DNA from: Planococcus sp. ISL-110
GTDB taxonomy: Bacteria > Bacillota > Bacilli > Bacillales_A > Planococcaceae
Direction: 5' to 3'
NCBI RefSeq assembly: GCF_018613575.1
Contig: NZ_JAGGPX010000018.1
Location: 1-40,624, forward strand
DNA: 40,624 nucleotides
The notes under the pieces were generated by a model. It was not told where the DNA came from and made no database searches. It saw only the letters and a program-made list of their open reading frames with translations. Both the position numbers and the translations under genes were made by a program. Below are positions 16,547-25,690 of the stretch, in pieces; position 1 is the first letter of the stretch; every line of letters starts with the position of its first letter.

Positions 16547-17500
16547 ATGGAAATGACAATGATAAAAGTCCATGGCTCTATGAATACCTTCTATATGTTT
16601 GAATCGGAAGAACGCGCTGATTTTGCGCAGCTGGCAATCCAGCTGTCCGCATTGGACAACGACCTTGATGGCATTTTAGTGATTTTGCCTTCAGCTGTCG
16701 CTCACGCCAAAATGCGTGTCTTCAATAATGACGGCTCGGAAGCATCCATGTGCGGAAACGGCCTGCGCTGTGTGGCACGTTATGTGTGCGAACGCGACGG
16801 GGTGCAGGAGGCGGTGATTGAAACCATGAAAGCTTGCCTGTGTGTGAAAAAAGAAGAGACCTTAAACGAGGGGATCGAAACCTATGCGGTGGAGATATCG
16901 CCGGTTTCATTTTCGCTCAGCAGTTTGCCGATGAACTATGAGGGACACGGTGAATGGATTCATAAGCCATTGCCATTCGTTTCGGAAGAAATACCGTTTT
17001 CAGCGGTCTCTGTTCCCAATCCGCATCTGATTGGCATCGTGCCTGCGGATTTGCAGAAAGATACAAGCCATCAGCAAAAATGGGCGCAGTATTTTAATGG
17101 CGAAAATGAATACTTTTCAGATGGGGTCAACGTCAGTTACGTGACCCCGGTAGAGGATGGCATTTTTGTCCGGACTTATGAACGCGGTGTCGGATTCACC
17201 AATGCCTGTGGAACCGCGATGACCGCATCGGCATTGATCAGCTGTATGGCCGGGCTGGTGCCTTACGGAGATGTGTCTGTCTATAACCCGGGAGGCATGG
17301 TGAAATGTTCAGTCTCCGGTCAGGGAGAAGACATCCATCTTCAGCTTACCGGCAATGCGACTTACCTGTCCGTTGCTCAATTCGACTGGGCCGCTGATGT
17401 GGCCGAAAGCAGAATCCTATCCTCTGAACCTTTGGAGGAACAGGTGCGTTACGAAAGATTTATTGAGCAAATTTCAACTTTCTCGAAACAATTTGTCTGA
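16547..17500 (+). CDS. dapF: Diaminopimelate epimerase family protein DapF
   Basis: Interconverts LL- and meso-diaminopimelate for lysine and peptidoglycan. 317 residues, longer than the usual ~275-285. Two catalytic cysteines are visible: Cys69 in ASMCGNGLRC and Cys221 in TNACGTAM. The HGSMNTFYMFE start and VPNPHLIG match substrate-binding blocks. The second cysteine motif reads ACGTAMTAS where ACGTGA(C/S)A is usual, so a related racemase specificity cannot be excluded. The ATG at 16547 follows AAAGAGGTGA. It lies between murG and a GGDEF gene with gaps of 30 and 18 bases, evidently one operon. Confidence 0.85.
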   Translation: MEMTMIKVHGSMNTFYMFESEERADFAQLAIQLSALDNDLDGILVILPSAVAHAKMRVFNNDGSEASMCGNGLRCVARYVCERDGVQEAVIETMKACLCVKKEETLNEGIETYAVEISPVSFSLSSLPMNYEGHGEWIHKPLPFVSEEIPFSAVSVPNPHLIGIVPADLQKDTSHQQKWAQYFNGENEYFSDGVNVSYVTPVEDGIFVRTYERGVGFTNACGTAMTASALISCMAGLVPYGDVSVYNPGGMVKCSVSGQGEDIHLQLTGNATYLSVAQFDWAADVAESRILSSEPLEEQVRYERFIEQISTFSKQFV

Positions 17501-17518
17501 TGGAAAGCGGTGAAATAG

Positions 17519-19165
17519 ATGCCAATGCCTTTTACAATAGAGCAGCTGGATCTCCTTTACAGAAACTCAAAAGATCCGGTTTATTTTATGAAACAGAACG
17601 GCGATACGTTTGACTATGTATATGTCAATCTGATTTGCCAGGCGATTTTCCAAAAAGAACTGGCTGGAACCACTTTGGATGACAGCATGCCGCCGGACCT
17701 GTCAAGAGAGATAAAAAGGCAGTATCTCATTGCATTGAAAGCGAGAGATAGGCATACTTACCGCGACTATAGTCTGTTCAGTGACTTGGATACAGCAATG
17801 GAAACCGAATTGACGCCGATTGATTTTGAAGGACAGCGATTTGTGCTGGCGGTGACGAAAAACGTGACTGTACAGAAAAAAATAGAAGAGGATTATTTGT
17901 TCTACGAGTCTTTAGTTCAAAATTCAGTTGATCCCATGATCATGATTTCAGCGGAATACATGATCATTGATTTGAATCCTGCCTATGAAAAAACATTCGG
18001 AGTGAAAAAAGAGGATTGGATCAACCTTTACTATAAGGATTTGCCAGACAAGCAAAAAGAGCAGTTTAAGACAGGCAAGAATTTGCTGGATCAGTTTGTC
18101 CCGGGATCTAAGAGTTCGTCAATAATCATGAATCGCCGAAAACAGGATGGCACGATGGCGAAGTTTTCAGCTAGCTATTCCCCCGTCAATGAAAATGGCA
18201 TCATTCGGGCATTTCATGTCGTTTTCCGGGAATTGACCAACGAACTGTTGTTGAAGAATGAGCTGAAGAAAACCGAGAATATTCTGGAGAGCTACAAGGA
18301 TGCACTTAATTACGCAGCGCTTGTCGCAATCTGTAATCTATCTGGTACCATAGAATTCGTCAATGACAATTTAAAAAAGCTAACGGGTTATCTGCCCGAA
18401 GAGCTGATTGGATTGAATGTTTGTGAAATAGGGGAAGCGGCCATTTCCACTGAAGAATATGAAAAGATTCGCAACGTTATTTTGCGGGGAACCATTTGGC
18501 GTGGACAGCTAAAAAGCCTAAAGAAAAATGGTGAGCTTTTCTGGGTGGATGCCACCATTATTCCTTTGCTGGATATAGATGGAAAGATCTATCAAGTGCT
18601 GTCGATTTTATTCGACGTGACGGAAAGAAAACAATTGGAGGAACAACTTCGCTTTATGGCTTACCATGACAGTTTGACAAGTTTGCCCAATCGCCGTCTG
18701 ATGGTTCAGCAATTTCAGCGTATGAAAGAACAAGCGGAAGAAAAAGGGGAACGTATCGCCCTGTTGTATATTGATGGCGATGACTTTAAATCAGTCAATG
18801 ACCAGTTTGGCCATAATGTCGGCGATGAGTTTATCTATCATTTTGGGCAAGCAATCAAAAAGAGCATACGCAAAGGCGATTTGGCTGCAAGGGTAGGCGG
18901 CGATGAATTTCTGGTGGCGCTTTGCGGAATTGATCCCGAAGAAATCCAGCTGCATATCGAAAAGGTCATCGGCCGAATCAACCAGACGCTTGCCGAAGGC
19001 TGGAAAATCAACGGCTACCTTTTCACGCCGAGTTCATCAGCTGGCATCTCCATTTATCCTGTCCATGGCGATGATTTTGACGACCTTGTCAAAAAAGCGG
19101 ATGCTGCACTTTATTTAGCGAAAAACAACGGGAAAGGGAAATTTTACCTGTATGCCTCTCCTTGA
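17519..19165 (+). CDS. PAS-PAS-PAS-GGDEF diguanylate cyclase
   Basis: A 548-residue sensor enzyme predicted to make cyclic-di-GMP from two GTP. Three PAS-like domains (about residues 8-120, 130-245 and 255-375) precede a GGDEF domain (about 380-545). The last PAS ends with the usual DVTERKQLEEQL linker, and the cyclase starts AYHDSLTSLPNRR. The active site is intact (RVGGDEF), and an inhibitory I-site RKGD lies five residues before it, so product feedback is expected. There is no membrane span or EAL domain. A GGTGAAATAG precedes the ATG. It is the last gene of the murG-dapF run. Confidence 0.9.
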   Translation: MPMPFTIEQLDLLYRNSKDPVYFMKQNGDTFDYVYVNLICQAIFQKELAGTTLDDSMPPDLSREIKRQYLIALKARDRHTYRDYSLFSDLDTAMETELTPIDFEGQRFVLAVTKNVTVQKKIEEDYLFYESLVQNSVDPMIMISAEYMIIDLNPAYEKTFGVKKEDWINLYYKDLPDKQKEQFKTGKNLLDQFVPGSKSSSIIMNRRKQDGTMAKFSASYSPVNENGIIRAFHVVFRELTNELLLKNELKKTENILESYKDALNYAALVAICNLSGTIEFVNDNLKKLTGYLPEELIGLNVCEIGEAAISTEEYEKIRNVILRGTIWRGQLKSLKKNGELFWVDATIIPLLDIDGKIYQVLSILFDVTERKQLEEQLRFMAYHDSLTSLPNRRLMVQQFQRMKEQAEEKGERIALLYIDGDDFKSVNDQFGHNVGDEFIYHFGQAIKKSIRKGDLAARVGGDEFLVALCGIDPEEIQLHIEKVIGRINQTLAEGWKINGYLFTPSSSAGISIYPVHGDDFDDLVKKADAALYLAKNNGKGKFYLYASP

Positions 19166-19205
19166 TAAATCGACAAAAAATGGCGGTTCCAGAGCTTTAG
19201 AGTGG

Positions 19206-19222
19206 ATGTAAGCGCTTTACAT
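19206..19222. promoter_or_regulatory. Possible catabolite-responsive element (cre-like) upstream of odhA
   Basis: The palindrome ATGTAAGCGCTTTACAT resembles CcpA-binding cre sites (TGWAANCGNTNWCA), but one extra base in the right arm breaks the exact spacing. It is 190 bases before odhA; glucose repression of odhAB is known in B. subtilis. The rest of the 246-base gap shows only weak -10-like sequences (TAAAAT at 19347). Confidence 0.35.
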
Positions 19223-19411
19223 TATGTTATGTGAATATTTTCACGGAAAGGCTTTGTTTTTCAATCTGGAAGTAGTAAGATTGATAGGGAATTTTAATCT
19301 TTTCTTACTAAAACGCCTTCTGCTTTATGTCTAGTGGGATGCGTGATAAAATAGACGAGACATATACAAATAATGTGACTGCCGTCAAACAAATAGTTGG
19401 AGGTTTTTTTA

Positions 19412-22228
19412 ATGTCTAGCAATTATTCAGATGCAAAATCCCCATGGAGTTCCATTACAGGCCCCAACCTGGGATACATAATGGAGATGTATGATCTGTA
19501 TCAAGAATCACCGGAATTACTTGATCCAGAATACGTCGAACTTTTCAAGCAATATGGGCCCCCTGCTGAAGTTGAAGTTTCCACAAGCCAACAACCTTCA
19601 GCCTCAAAAGCCGTGGAACCTAATAATTTCGAAAAAGTTTTGGCTGCTGTCCATTTAGCTGAAGCGATTCGCGCACACGGCCACCTGGCATCGGACATTT
19701 ATCCGCTCAAAGATCAGCCGAAAGATACCTCACGCGTGGAGTCTTCAACCTATGGCCTCAGCGATCAGGATTTGAAAGAAGTCCCAGTTTCGCTGCTTTT
19801 GAATAATGCACCAGGCAATATTACAAATGGTCTGGAAGCCATTGACTATTTGAAATCGCTTTATACGGATAAAGTCGCTTTTGAATTTTCTCACGTGGTC
19901 CAGCCGCAGGAACGCAGCTGGCTGCAGGACAAAATCGAAGCCGGCGACGTCAGACCGACATTGGATGCAGACAAGAAAAAGCAGGTTCTGGATCTGTTGA
20001 CCCGCGTCGAAGGTTTTGAAAAATTCGTCCACCGCACGTTCGTTGGACAAAAACGCTTTTCAATTGAAGGCGTCGATTCACTAGTTGTCCTAATGGATGA
20101 ACTTGTTCGTTTATCTGAATCGGCCGGCACAAAAGACATCATGATCGGGATGGCGCATCGCGGTCGTTTAAATGTGCTTACACATATTTTAAACAAACCA
20201 TACGAAATGATGTTTGCCGGTTTTGCACATGTTGGAGATGACGCTTTCCTTCCGGAAGACGGCTCTCTTCAAATCACTAAAGGGTGGTTCGGCGATGTGA
20301 AATACCATATGGGTGCAGCTTACAAATCTGCAAACGGGACAAGCGTTAAACTCGCTTATAACCCTTCACATCTGGAAATTGTCAGCCCGATTGTTGCTGG
20401 ACAAACGCGCGCAGCACAGGAAATCACCAATCAAAAAGGTCTAGCTGAGATGGATCCGAAAAAATCCTATGCGATTCTTGTGCACGGTGACGCAGCATTC
20501 CCTGGACAGGGCATCGTTACCGAAACTTTAAACTTCAGCCGTGTTAAAGGCTATCAGACAGGTGGATCAATCCACGTCATCGCCAATAACCTGATTGGCT
20601 TTACAACCGAACAATTTGATTCGAGATCCACACATTATTCTTCAGATCCCGCAAAAGGCTTTGAAGTGCCAGTTTTCCACGTTAATGCTGATGAGCCTGA
20701 AGCTGTAGTTGCAGTTGCCCGCTTGGCGTTTGAATACCGTGAGAAATTCGGCAAAGATATACTGATCGATCTGATCGGCTACCGCCGCTACGGACATAAT
20801 GAAATGGATGAACCATTGGTGACGAATCCGACGATGTACCATGGCATCCATCAGCATGATACAGTTCGTGAACTATATGGAAAACAATTAGCAGCAGAAA
20901 AAGTGCTGTCAGAAGATGATGTTAAAAAGCTCGATGCAGATACTCAAAAAGAAATGCAGGAAGCCTATGACAAAGTCAAAGAAAACAAATCTGCGGATTT
21001 CCCGAAACTTGAAATTCCCGAGGCCGTACTGAACGGTTATCCTGAAGTGCCGACAGGCGTTGACAAGGATACCCTGACGAAGATGAATCAAGAATTATTG
21101 TCTTGGCCAAGTGATTTCTCAGCTTTCGGCAAGTTGGCGCGAATTCTGAAGCGCCGTGAAGATCCGTTCAATGATAAAGGCAAAATCGACTGGGCACATG
21201 CGGAAACGCTGGCATTCGGTTCAATCCTGCAAGACGGCAACCCGATTCGCCTGACTGGCCAGGATGCGCAGCGCGGCACATTCGCTCACCGCCATCTTGT
21301 TCTGCACGATGATAAGAACGGCAATGAACTTGTGCCGTTGCATCATATTTCAGATGCTAAGGCATCGTTTGTCGTTTATAACAGCCCACTGAGCGAAGCA
21401 TCTGTACTGGGCTTCGAATACGGCTACAATGTTGAAAACGAAAAAGCACTTGTTATATGGGAAGCGCAATACGGCGATTTCGCCAATATGGCGCAAATGA
21501 TATTCGACCAGTTCATTTCAGCTGGACGTGCGAAATGGGGCCAAAAATCAGGATTGGTCATGCTGTTGCCACATGGCTACGAAGGCCAGGGACCTGAGCA
21601 TTCAAGTGCCCGCCTGGAGAGACATCTTCAGATGGCTGCTGAAAACAACTGGACGGTCGCAAACCTTTCAAGCGCAGCGAACTACTTCCACATTTTACGC
21701 CGCCAGGCCAAAATGCTTGGAGAAGAGTCAATCCGCCCATTAATCATCGTTTCACCGAAATCACTGTTGCGCCATCCATTGGTCGGTGCAGATGTAGATG
21801 ATTTAGCTGAAGGCCAATTCGAAACTGTCATTGAACAGCCGAATATGGGCAAAGACGCCAAAAAAGTGAAACGTGTTCTTTTTGCAAGCGGCAAAATGGC
21901 AATCGATCTGGCAGAACGGGTGAAAGATGGAAAAGGCTACGAATGGGCGCATATTGTCCGCGTCGAACAGTTGTATCCATTCCCGGCTGAGAAGATCAAA
22001 GCAATCGTTGACCGGTATCCAAACGCCAAAGAGTTGGCTTGGGTACAGGAAGAACCAAAGAACATGGGTTCATGGACATTTGCAAATCCGTATCTGGATG
22101 AATTGGCAGACGGCAAAGAAGTGAAATATTTCGGACGCATCCAACGCCAAAGCCCTGCAGAAGGCGACGGAGAAGCACATAAAATAGAACAAGCACGCAT
22201 CATTGATGAAGCATTAGCTAAATTGTAA
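19412..22228 (+). CDS. odhA: 2-oxoglutarate dehydrogenase E1 component (OdhA/SucA)
   Basis: A thiamine-diphosphate enzyme that decarboxylates 2-oxoglutarate in the TCA cycle and hands the succinyl group to E2. 938 residues, as in Bacillus OdhA. Visible motifs: an N-terminal E2-interaction segment, active-site GMAHRGRLNVL, HGDAAFPGQGIVTETLN (ThDP/metal-binding), VIANNLIGFTT, YRRYGHNEMDEP, and the C-terminal MLLPHGYEGQGPEHSSARLER with VQEEPKNMGSW. GGAGG eight bases before sets the ATG at 19412. odhB follows after a 24-base gap with a full AAGGAGG site. E3 (lipoamide dehydrogenase) is not in the window, as usual for Bacillales. Confidence 0.97.
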   Translation: MSSNYSDAKSPWSSITGPNLGYIMEMYDLYQESPELLDPEYVELFKQYGPPAEVEVSTSQQPSASKAVEPNNFEKVLAAVHLAEAIRAHGHLASDIYPLKDQPKDTSRVESSTYGLSDQDLKEVPVSLLLNNAPGNITNGLEAIDYLKSLYTDKVAFEFSHVVQPQERSWLQDKIEAGDVRPTLDADKKKQVLDLLTRVEGFEKFVHRTFVGQKRFSIEGVDSLVVLMDELVRLSESAGTKDIMIGMAHRGRLNVLTHILNKPYEMMFAGFAHVGDDAFLPEDGSLQITKGWFGDVKYHMGAAYKSANGTSVKLAYNPSHLEIVSPIVAGQTRAAQEITNQKGLAEMDPKKSYAILVHGDAAFPGQGIVTETLNFSRVKGYQTGGSIHVIANNLIGFTTEQFDSRSTHYSSDPAKGFEVPVFHVNADEPEAVVAVARLAFEYREKFGKDILIDLIGYRRYGHNEMDEPLVTNPTMYHGIHQHDTVRELYGKQLAAEKVLSEDDVKKLDADTQKEMQEAYDKVKENKSADFPKLEIPEAVLNGYPEVPTGVDKDTLTKMNQELLSWPSDFSAFGKLARILKRREDPFNDKGKIDWAHAETLAFGSILQDGNPIRLTGQDAQRGTFAHRHLVLHDDKNGNELVPLHHISDAKASFVVYNSPLSEASVLGFEYGYNVENEKALVIWEAQYGDFANMAQMIFDQFISAGRAKWGQKSGLVMLLPHGYEGQGPEHSSARLERHLQMAAENNWTVANLSSAANYFHILRRQAKMLGEESIRPLIIVSPKSLLRHPLVGADVDDLAEGQFETVIEQPNMGKDAKKVKRVLFASGKMAIDLAERVKDGKGYEWAHIVRVEQLYPFPAEKIKAIVDRYPNAKELAWVQEEPKNMGSWTFANPYLDELADGKEVKYFGRIQRQSPAEGDGEAHKIEQARIIDEALAKL

Positions 22229-22252
22229 GGATAATCTAAGGAGGAATTTTTT

Positions 22253-23515
22253 GTGGCAGAGATCAAAGTACCAGAATTAGCAGAATCAATTACAGAAGGA
22301 ACAATCGCTCAGTGGCTTAAACAGCCGGGCGAAACAGTCCAAAAGGGCGAATTCATCGTTGAACTGGAAACAGATAAAGTTAACGTTGAAGTCATTTCCG
22401 AAGAAGCTGGCGTTGTTCAGGAACATTTAGCACAGGAAGGCGATACAGTTGAAGTCGGACAAGTTATCGCAATCGTTGGCGAAGGTTCTGGCGAAGCTGC
22501 GGCACCTAAAGCTGAAGAAGCCCCACAAAAATCCGAGGAGCCTGCTAAAACAGAAGCGCCTGCAACTCAAGAGCCTGTGGAAAAAGATCCGGCAGCTGAA
22601 GAGCAATCTTCTACTGATCGGACAATCGCAAGCCCTGCAGCACGCAAATTGGCACGCGAAAAAGGAATCGACCTGGCAGCTATTTCTCCAGTAGATCCAA
22701 TGGGTCGTGTACGTGTTCAGGACGTTGAAGCTCACGGGTCGAAACCGGCTGCAAGTGCACCGGCAGCGAAAGCGGAAGCACCAAAAGCTGCAGCGCCTTC
22801 TTCTGATGAAGAAAGTGGCCGCATCGTCCGTGAAAAAATGTCAAGACGCCGTCAAACAATTGCAAAACGTCTTCTTGAAGTAAGACAGTCAACTGCAATG
22901 TTAACTACATTCAACGAAATCGATATGACGAACGTAATGGCTTTACGCAGCCGCAAAAAAGACCAATTCCTTAAAAATAACGATGTGAAACTTGGCTTTA
23001 TGTCATTCTTCACAAAAGCAGTTACAGCAGCTTTGAAAAAATACCCATATGTCAACGCTGAATTGGACGGAACAGATGTCCTTCTAAAACAGTTCTATGA
23101 TGTAGGTATTGCTGTATCAACTGAAGAAGGTCTTGTTGTACCGATCGTTCGCGACACGGACAAAAAGAACTTTGCTGAAATTGAAGCGTCTATCGGCGAA
23201 CTTGCTAAAAAAGCACGCGATAAGAAGCTTTCAATTGCTGACATGACAGGTGGTTCATTCACAATCACGAATGGTGGGGTATTCGGTTCATTGATGTCTA
23301 CACCAATCTTGAACGGTACGCAGGTTGGTATTCTTGGAATGCACACCATCCAAAAACGCCCTGTTGCAATCGGCGATGAAGTTCAAATCCGTCCGATGAT
23401 GTACGTAGCACTTTCATACGATCACCGGGTAATTGACGGAAGCGATTCTGTTGGTTTCTTGAAAATGGTCAAAGATATGATCGAGAACCCAGAAGATCTA
23501 TTGCTGGAATCTTAA
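22253..23515 (+). CDS. odhB: Dihydrolipoyl succinyltransferase E2 (OdhB/SucB)
   Basis: The core of the 2-oxoglutarate dehydrogenase complex; it transfers succinyl from lipoate to CoA. 420 residues. Domains: one lipoyl domain (1-77, lipoylated Lys42 in [10 protein letters not shown]), an Ala/Pro/Glu-rich linker, a peripheral-subunit-binding domain (about 123-160, [16 protein letters not shown]), a second Ala/Pro linker and the catalytic domain with the active-site [11 protein letters not shown] (His391, Asp395). It starts at GTG after AAGGAGGAA. A strong terminator ends the odhAB operon. Confidence 0.97.
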   Translation: MAEIKVPELAESITEGTIAQWLKQPGETVQKGEFIVELETDKVNVEVISEEAGVVQEHLAQEGDTVEVGQVIAIVGEGSGEAAAPKAEEAPQKSEEPAKTEAPATQEPVEKDPAAEEQSSTDRTIASPAARKLAREKGIDLAAISPVDPMGRVRVQDVEAHGSKPAASAPAAKAEAPKAAAPSSDEESGRIVREKMSRRRQTIAKRLLEVRQSTAMLTTFNEIDMTNVMALRSRKKDQFLKNNDVKLGFMSFFTKAVTAALKKYPYVNAELDGTDVLLKQFYDVGIAVSTEEGLVVPIVRDTDKKNFAEIEASIGELAKKARDKKLSIADMTGGSFTITNGGVFGSLMSTPILNGTQVGILGMHTIQKRPVAIGDEVQIRPMMYVALSYDHRVIDGSDSVGFLKMVKDMIENPEDLLLES

Positions 23516-23529
23516 TAATTGTTCAACCC

Positions 23530-23562
23530 GATAGTCCTGCATTGCAGGACTATCTTTTTTTT
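23530..23562 (+). terminator. Terminator of the odhAB operon
   Basis: A perfect 11-bp stem GATAGTCCTGC/GCAGGACTATC with a 3-base loop, followed by eight Ts. Confidence 0.95.
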
Positions 23563-23602
23563 GTCATCATAAAGGTAACAAGCCTAAAGGCGGTAGAAGT
23601 AC

Positions 23603-24193
23603 ATGGATATCTCGTTTTTGATTGAATTAGTGAAGGAATATGGTTATTTCAGTATGTTCATATTTAATTGGCTGCTGCTGTTTGGGTTGCCAATCCCCAA
23701 TGAAGTGGCTGCAGCATTTTCAGGAGTGATGACAGAAATCAGCTATTTTAATCCGGTTTATGCTTTTTTGGCGGCTTATTTGGGGCTGATCTCCAGCAAT
23801 ACCTTCGCCTATTTTATTGGCCGCAGTTTGGGTCACAGGTTGTTGAACCGTTTGAACCGGACCCGGTTAAAGCAGCCAATCAGCCGTTTCAGCGGATTTC
23901 TGGAAAAACATGGGGAATGGGCGATTGCGTTCAGCTTTTTCCTGCCTGGAATCCGTTGGGCGATGCCTTATGTCGTCGGCGCCAACCGCTTTCCATTCCT
24001 GCGCTATATGATGTTCGCTTATACGGCAGGATTTGTCTGGATGTTTGTATACTTTAATGTCGGCAGGATGTTTCCTTATGCCTATGAGACCATCCTTGAG
24101 CACCTGCAGGTCTTTTTGATCCTATTGTCGGTTCTTGTCATTTGTATTGTGGTGTTCCGCTATCTTTACAGTACAAAGTATGCGAAGAAGTAA
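23603..24193 (+). CDS. DedA family membrane protein
   Basis: A 196-residue inner-membrane protein with the DedA/VTT domain. Family members are linked to lipid carrier flipping (some act on undecaprenyl phosphate or phosphatidylethanolamine) and to membrane potential. Visible family blocks: the N-terminal re-entrant segment GLPIPNEVAAAFSG, the conserved F-x-GR region YFIGRSLGHRLL, and FFLPGIRWAMPYVVGANRF with conserved Arg and Gly. The C-terminus holds further spans (VFLILLSVLVICIVVF). It is single, between the odhAB terminator and repeat R3; no terminator is seen after it. Confidence 0.9.
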   Translation: MDISFLIELVKEYGYFSMFIFNWLLLFGLPIPNEVAAAFSGVMTEISYFNPVYAFLAAYLGLISSNTFAYFIGRSLGHRLLNRLNRTRLKQPISRFSGFLEKHGEWAIAFSFFLPGIRWAMPYVVGANRFPFLRYMMFAYTAGFVWMFVYFNVGRMFPYAYETILEHLQVFLILLSVLVICIVVFRYLYSTKYAKK

Positions 24194-24207
24194 AGGGTTT
24201 TTCGAGA

Positions 24208-24420
24208 ATATAGTAAAGTTAATCGACCTGCATGATCCACATCCAGTGGAGCTGATTTGCTCCATATCTTTTATGAATATAGTGGAGAAATAGAGGCTTG
24301 CTTTGAATTCACTCCATCTCTTAGCGCCGGCGCGTCCAGGGGCTAGGCTTCTTGCGGAGCCATGCCCAAAGCGTCCGAAGCGTTGGGTAAAAGCTAGTTT
24401 CTTCAGTTCAACTCATATAG
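24208..24420 (-). repeat. Dispersed intergenic repeat, copy R3 (inverted, shortened)
   Basis: Read on the minus strand it begins CTATATGAGTTGAACTGAAG, then CGCTTCGGACGCTTTGGGC, ATGGCTCCGCAAGAAGCC, CCTGGACGCGCCGGCGC and GATATGGAGC, and ends near ATTAACTTTACTATAT. Compared with R1 and R2 the second arm of the first hairpin is deleted. Its right side is more degraded. It fills most of the 347-base gap before the DUF6501 gene. Confidence 0.75.
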
Positions 24421-24478
24421 CTTTTTAGTAAAAGATTTCGCAAATTATAACCTATGAGCACATCAAAGCAGAGCCGGT

Positions 24479-24507
24479 TTGAAATTAATCTGCTTTTTCC
24501 TTATACT
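24479..24507 (+). promoter_or_regulatory. Sigma-A promoter of the DUF6501 gene
   Basis: TTGAAA (24479-24484), exactly 17 bases, then TATACT (24502-24507); 33 bases before the start codon. Confidence 0.75.
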
Positions 24508-24540
24508 GAAGGTATAGACAGATTGAAAAGGATGAGGACG

Positions 24541-24738
24541 ATGATTCACAACGAATGGCTTGAAAGAGAAACGATTAAAACGGTAACTTGCAAGCACACA
24601 GAGGCAGCTAAGTTTTTAGTTTCAAATGTACTGACTGCAGGAAAAGAATACGAAGTGAAGAATGAGACCGAAGAATTTATTTTTGTTATAGACAATACCG
24701 GTAAAATCGGCGGGTTCTACAAAACATATTTTGAATAA
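24541..24738 (+). CDS. DUF6501 family small protein
   Basis: A 65-residue soluble protein. The pattern TVTCKHTEAAKFLVSNVLT, then GKEYEVKNETEEFIFVIDN and GKIGGFYKTYFE is that of the DUF6501 family of Bacillales (recalled, not searched). Function unknown; it looks like a small beta-barrel. The ATG at 24541 has AAAAGGATGAGG before it and a consensus promoter upstream. The frame extends further upstream to 24454 only through that promoter. A terminator follows, so it forms its own transcription unit. Confidence 0.8.
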   Translation: MIHNEWLERETIKTVTCKHTEAAKFLVSNVLTAGKEYEVKNETEEFIFVIDNTGKIGGFYKTYFE

Positions 24739-24772
24739 TGGATGGTGGGCTGTTGCAGTCCGCAAGAATATC

Positions 24773-24804
24773 AAAAAGCCGATGGATTAACATCGGCTTT
24801 TTCT
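24773..24804 (+). terminator. Terminator after the DUF6501 gene
   Basis: A 12-bp perfect stem AAAAAGCCGATG/CATCGGCTTTTT with a 6-base loop. Confidence 0.9.
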
Positions 24805-24823
24805 GTGGAAAAGAGGAAACGGA

Positions 24824-25681
24824 ATGTCGTTGATTGAACAAGATATCAGTAAAAGAAAAGAACGCACACATGAAAACTATGGAAAATTGATCGGAAAAGC
24901 AGGCTACATTGCACCGGACAACCATTTATGGCAAGATATTTTGTCAGCGATTGTTCTGCGTAAACCGGTGTTGCTGAAAGGGCCGACCGGGGCGGGCAAG
25001 ACCAAGTTGGCGGAAAGCATCTCGGCTCTTTTCGGGCAGCCGATGCAAAGCATCAACTGTTCTGTTGACCTGGATGCGGAAGCGCTGTTGGGCTTTAAGA
25101 CATTGGTGCAGCGGGATGGCCAAAGCGTCATTGAGTTTGTCGAAGGTCCAGTGGTGACTGCCATGAAAAAAGGCCATTTTCTTTATATCGATGAAATCAA
25201 TATGGCAAAAGCTGAAACCTTGCCGATTCTCCACAGCGCATTGGACCATCGCCGCATGATGACGAATCCATTTACCGGGGAAGTGATAGAGGCTCATCCT
25301 GATTTCGGCGTGATTTCTGCGATCAATGAAGGCTATATCGGGACTGCTCCCATGAATGAAGCCTTGAAAAATCGCTTTATTGCCTATCCGATTCCTTATT
25401 TGACCGGAGGACAGCTGGCTGAGCTATGGGATCGCGAATTCCCGGAAGCAGATGGCAACCTAAAAGCATTTATGCTGAATCTGGCAGAAGACTTGATGAA
25501 ACAGGTCGAAAATGGCTTGTTGTCTGAAGAAGCGGCTTCGATTCGAAGTCTTCTGGATGCTACGGCTTTAGCGGAGTATATGGATCCGTTGCGCGCAGTG
25601 CAATACGCTATTGCCGAAAAATTGGATGATGAAAGCGAACGCGATTTGTTCATGGATCTGGCTCATACTTGGAAAAAGTAG
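24824..25681 (+). CDS. yojN: MoxR-type AAA+ ATPase (YojN/NorQ-like)
   Basis: A 285-residue AAA+ ATPase of the MoxR/CbbQ/NorQ group. These work with a VWA-domain partner to remodel or load cofactor into target protein complexes. Walker A is GPTGAGKT (residues 53-60), Walker B is FLYIDEIN (Asp123, Glu124), sensor 1 is SAINEGY and the arginine-finger region is NEALKNRF. The VWA gene starts 9 bases downstream. The pair corresponds to B. subtilis yojN-yojO, near odhAB there too. The actual client is not known. Confidence 0.9.
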   Translation: MSLIEQDISKRKERTHENYGKLIGKAGYIAPDNHLWQDILSAIVLRKPVLLKGPTGAGKTKLAESISALFGQPMQSINCSVDLDAEALLGFKTLVQRDGQSVIEFVEGPVVTAMKKGHFLYIDEINMAKAETLPILHSALDHRRMMTNPFTGEVIEAHPDFGVISAINEGYIGTAPMNEALKNRFIAYPIPYLTGGQLAELWDREFPEADGNLKAFMLNLAEDLMKQVENGLLSEEAASIRSLLDATALAEYMDPLRAVQYAIAEKLDDESERDLFMDLAHTWKK

Positions 25682-25690
25682 GTGGAAACG

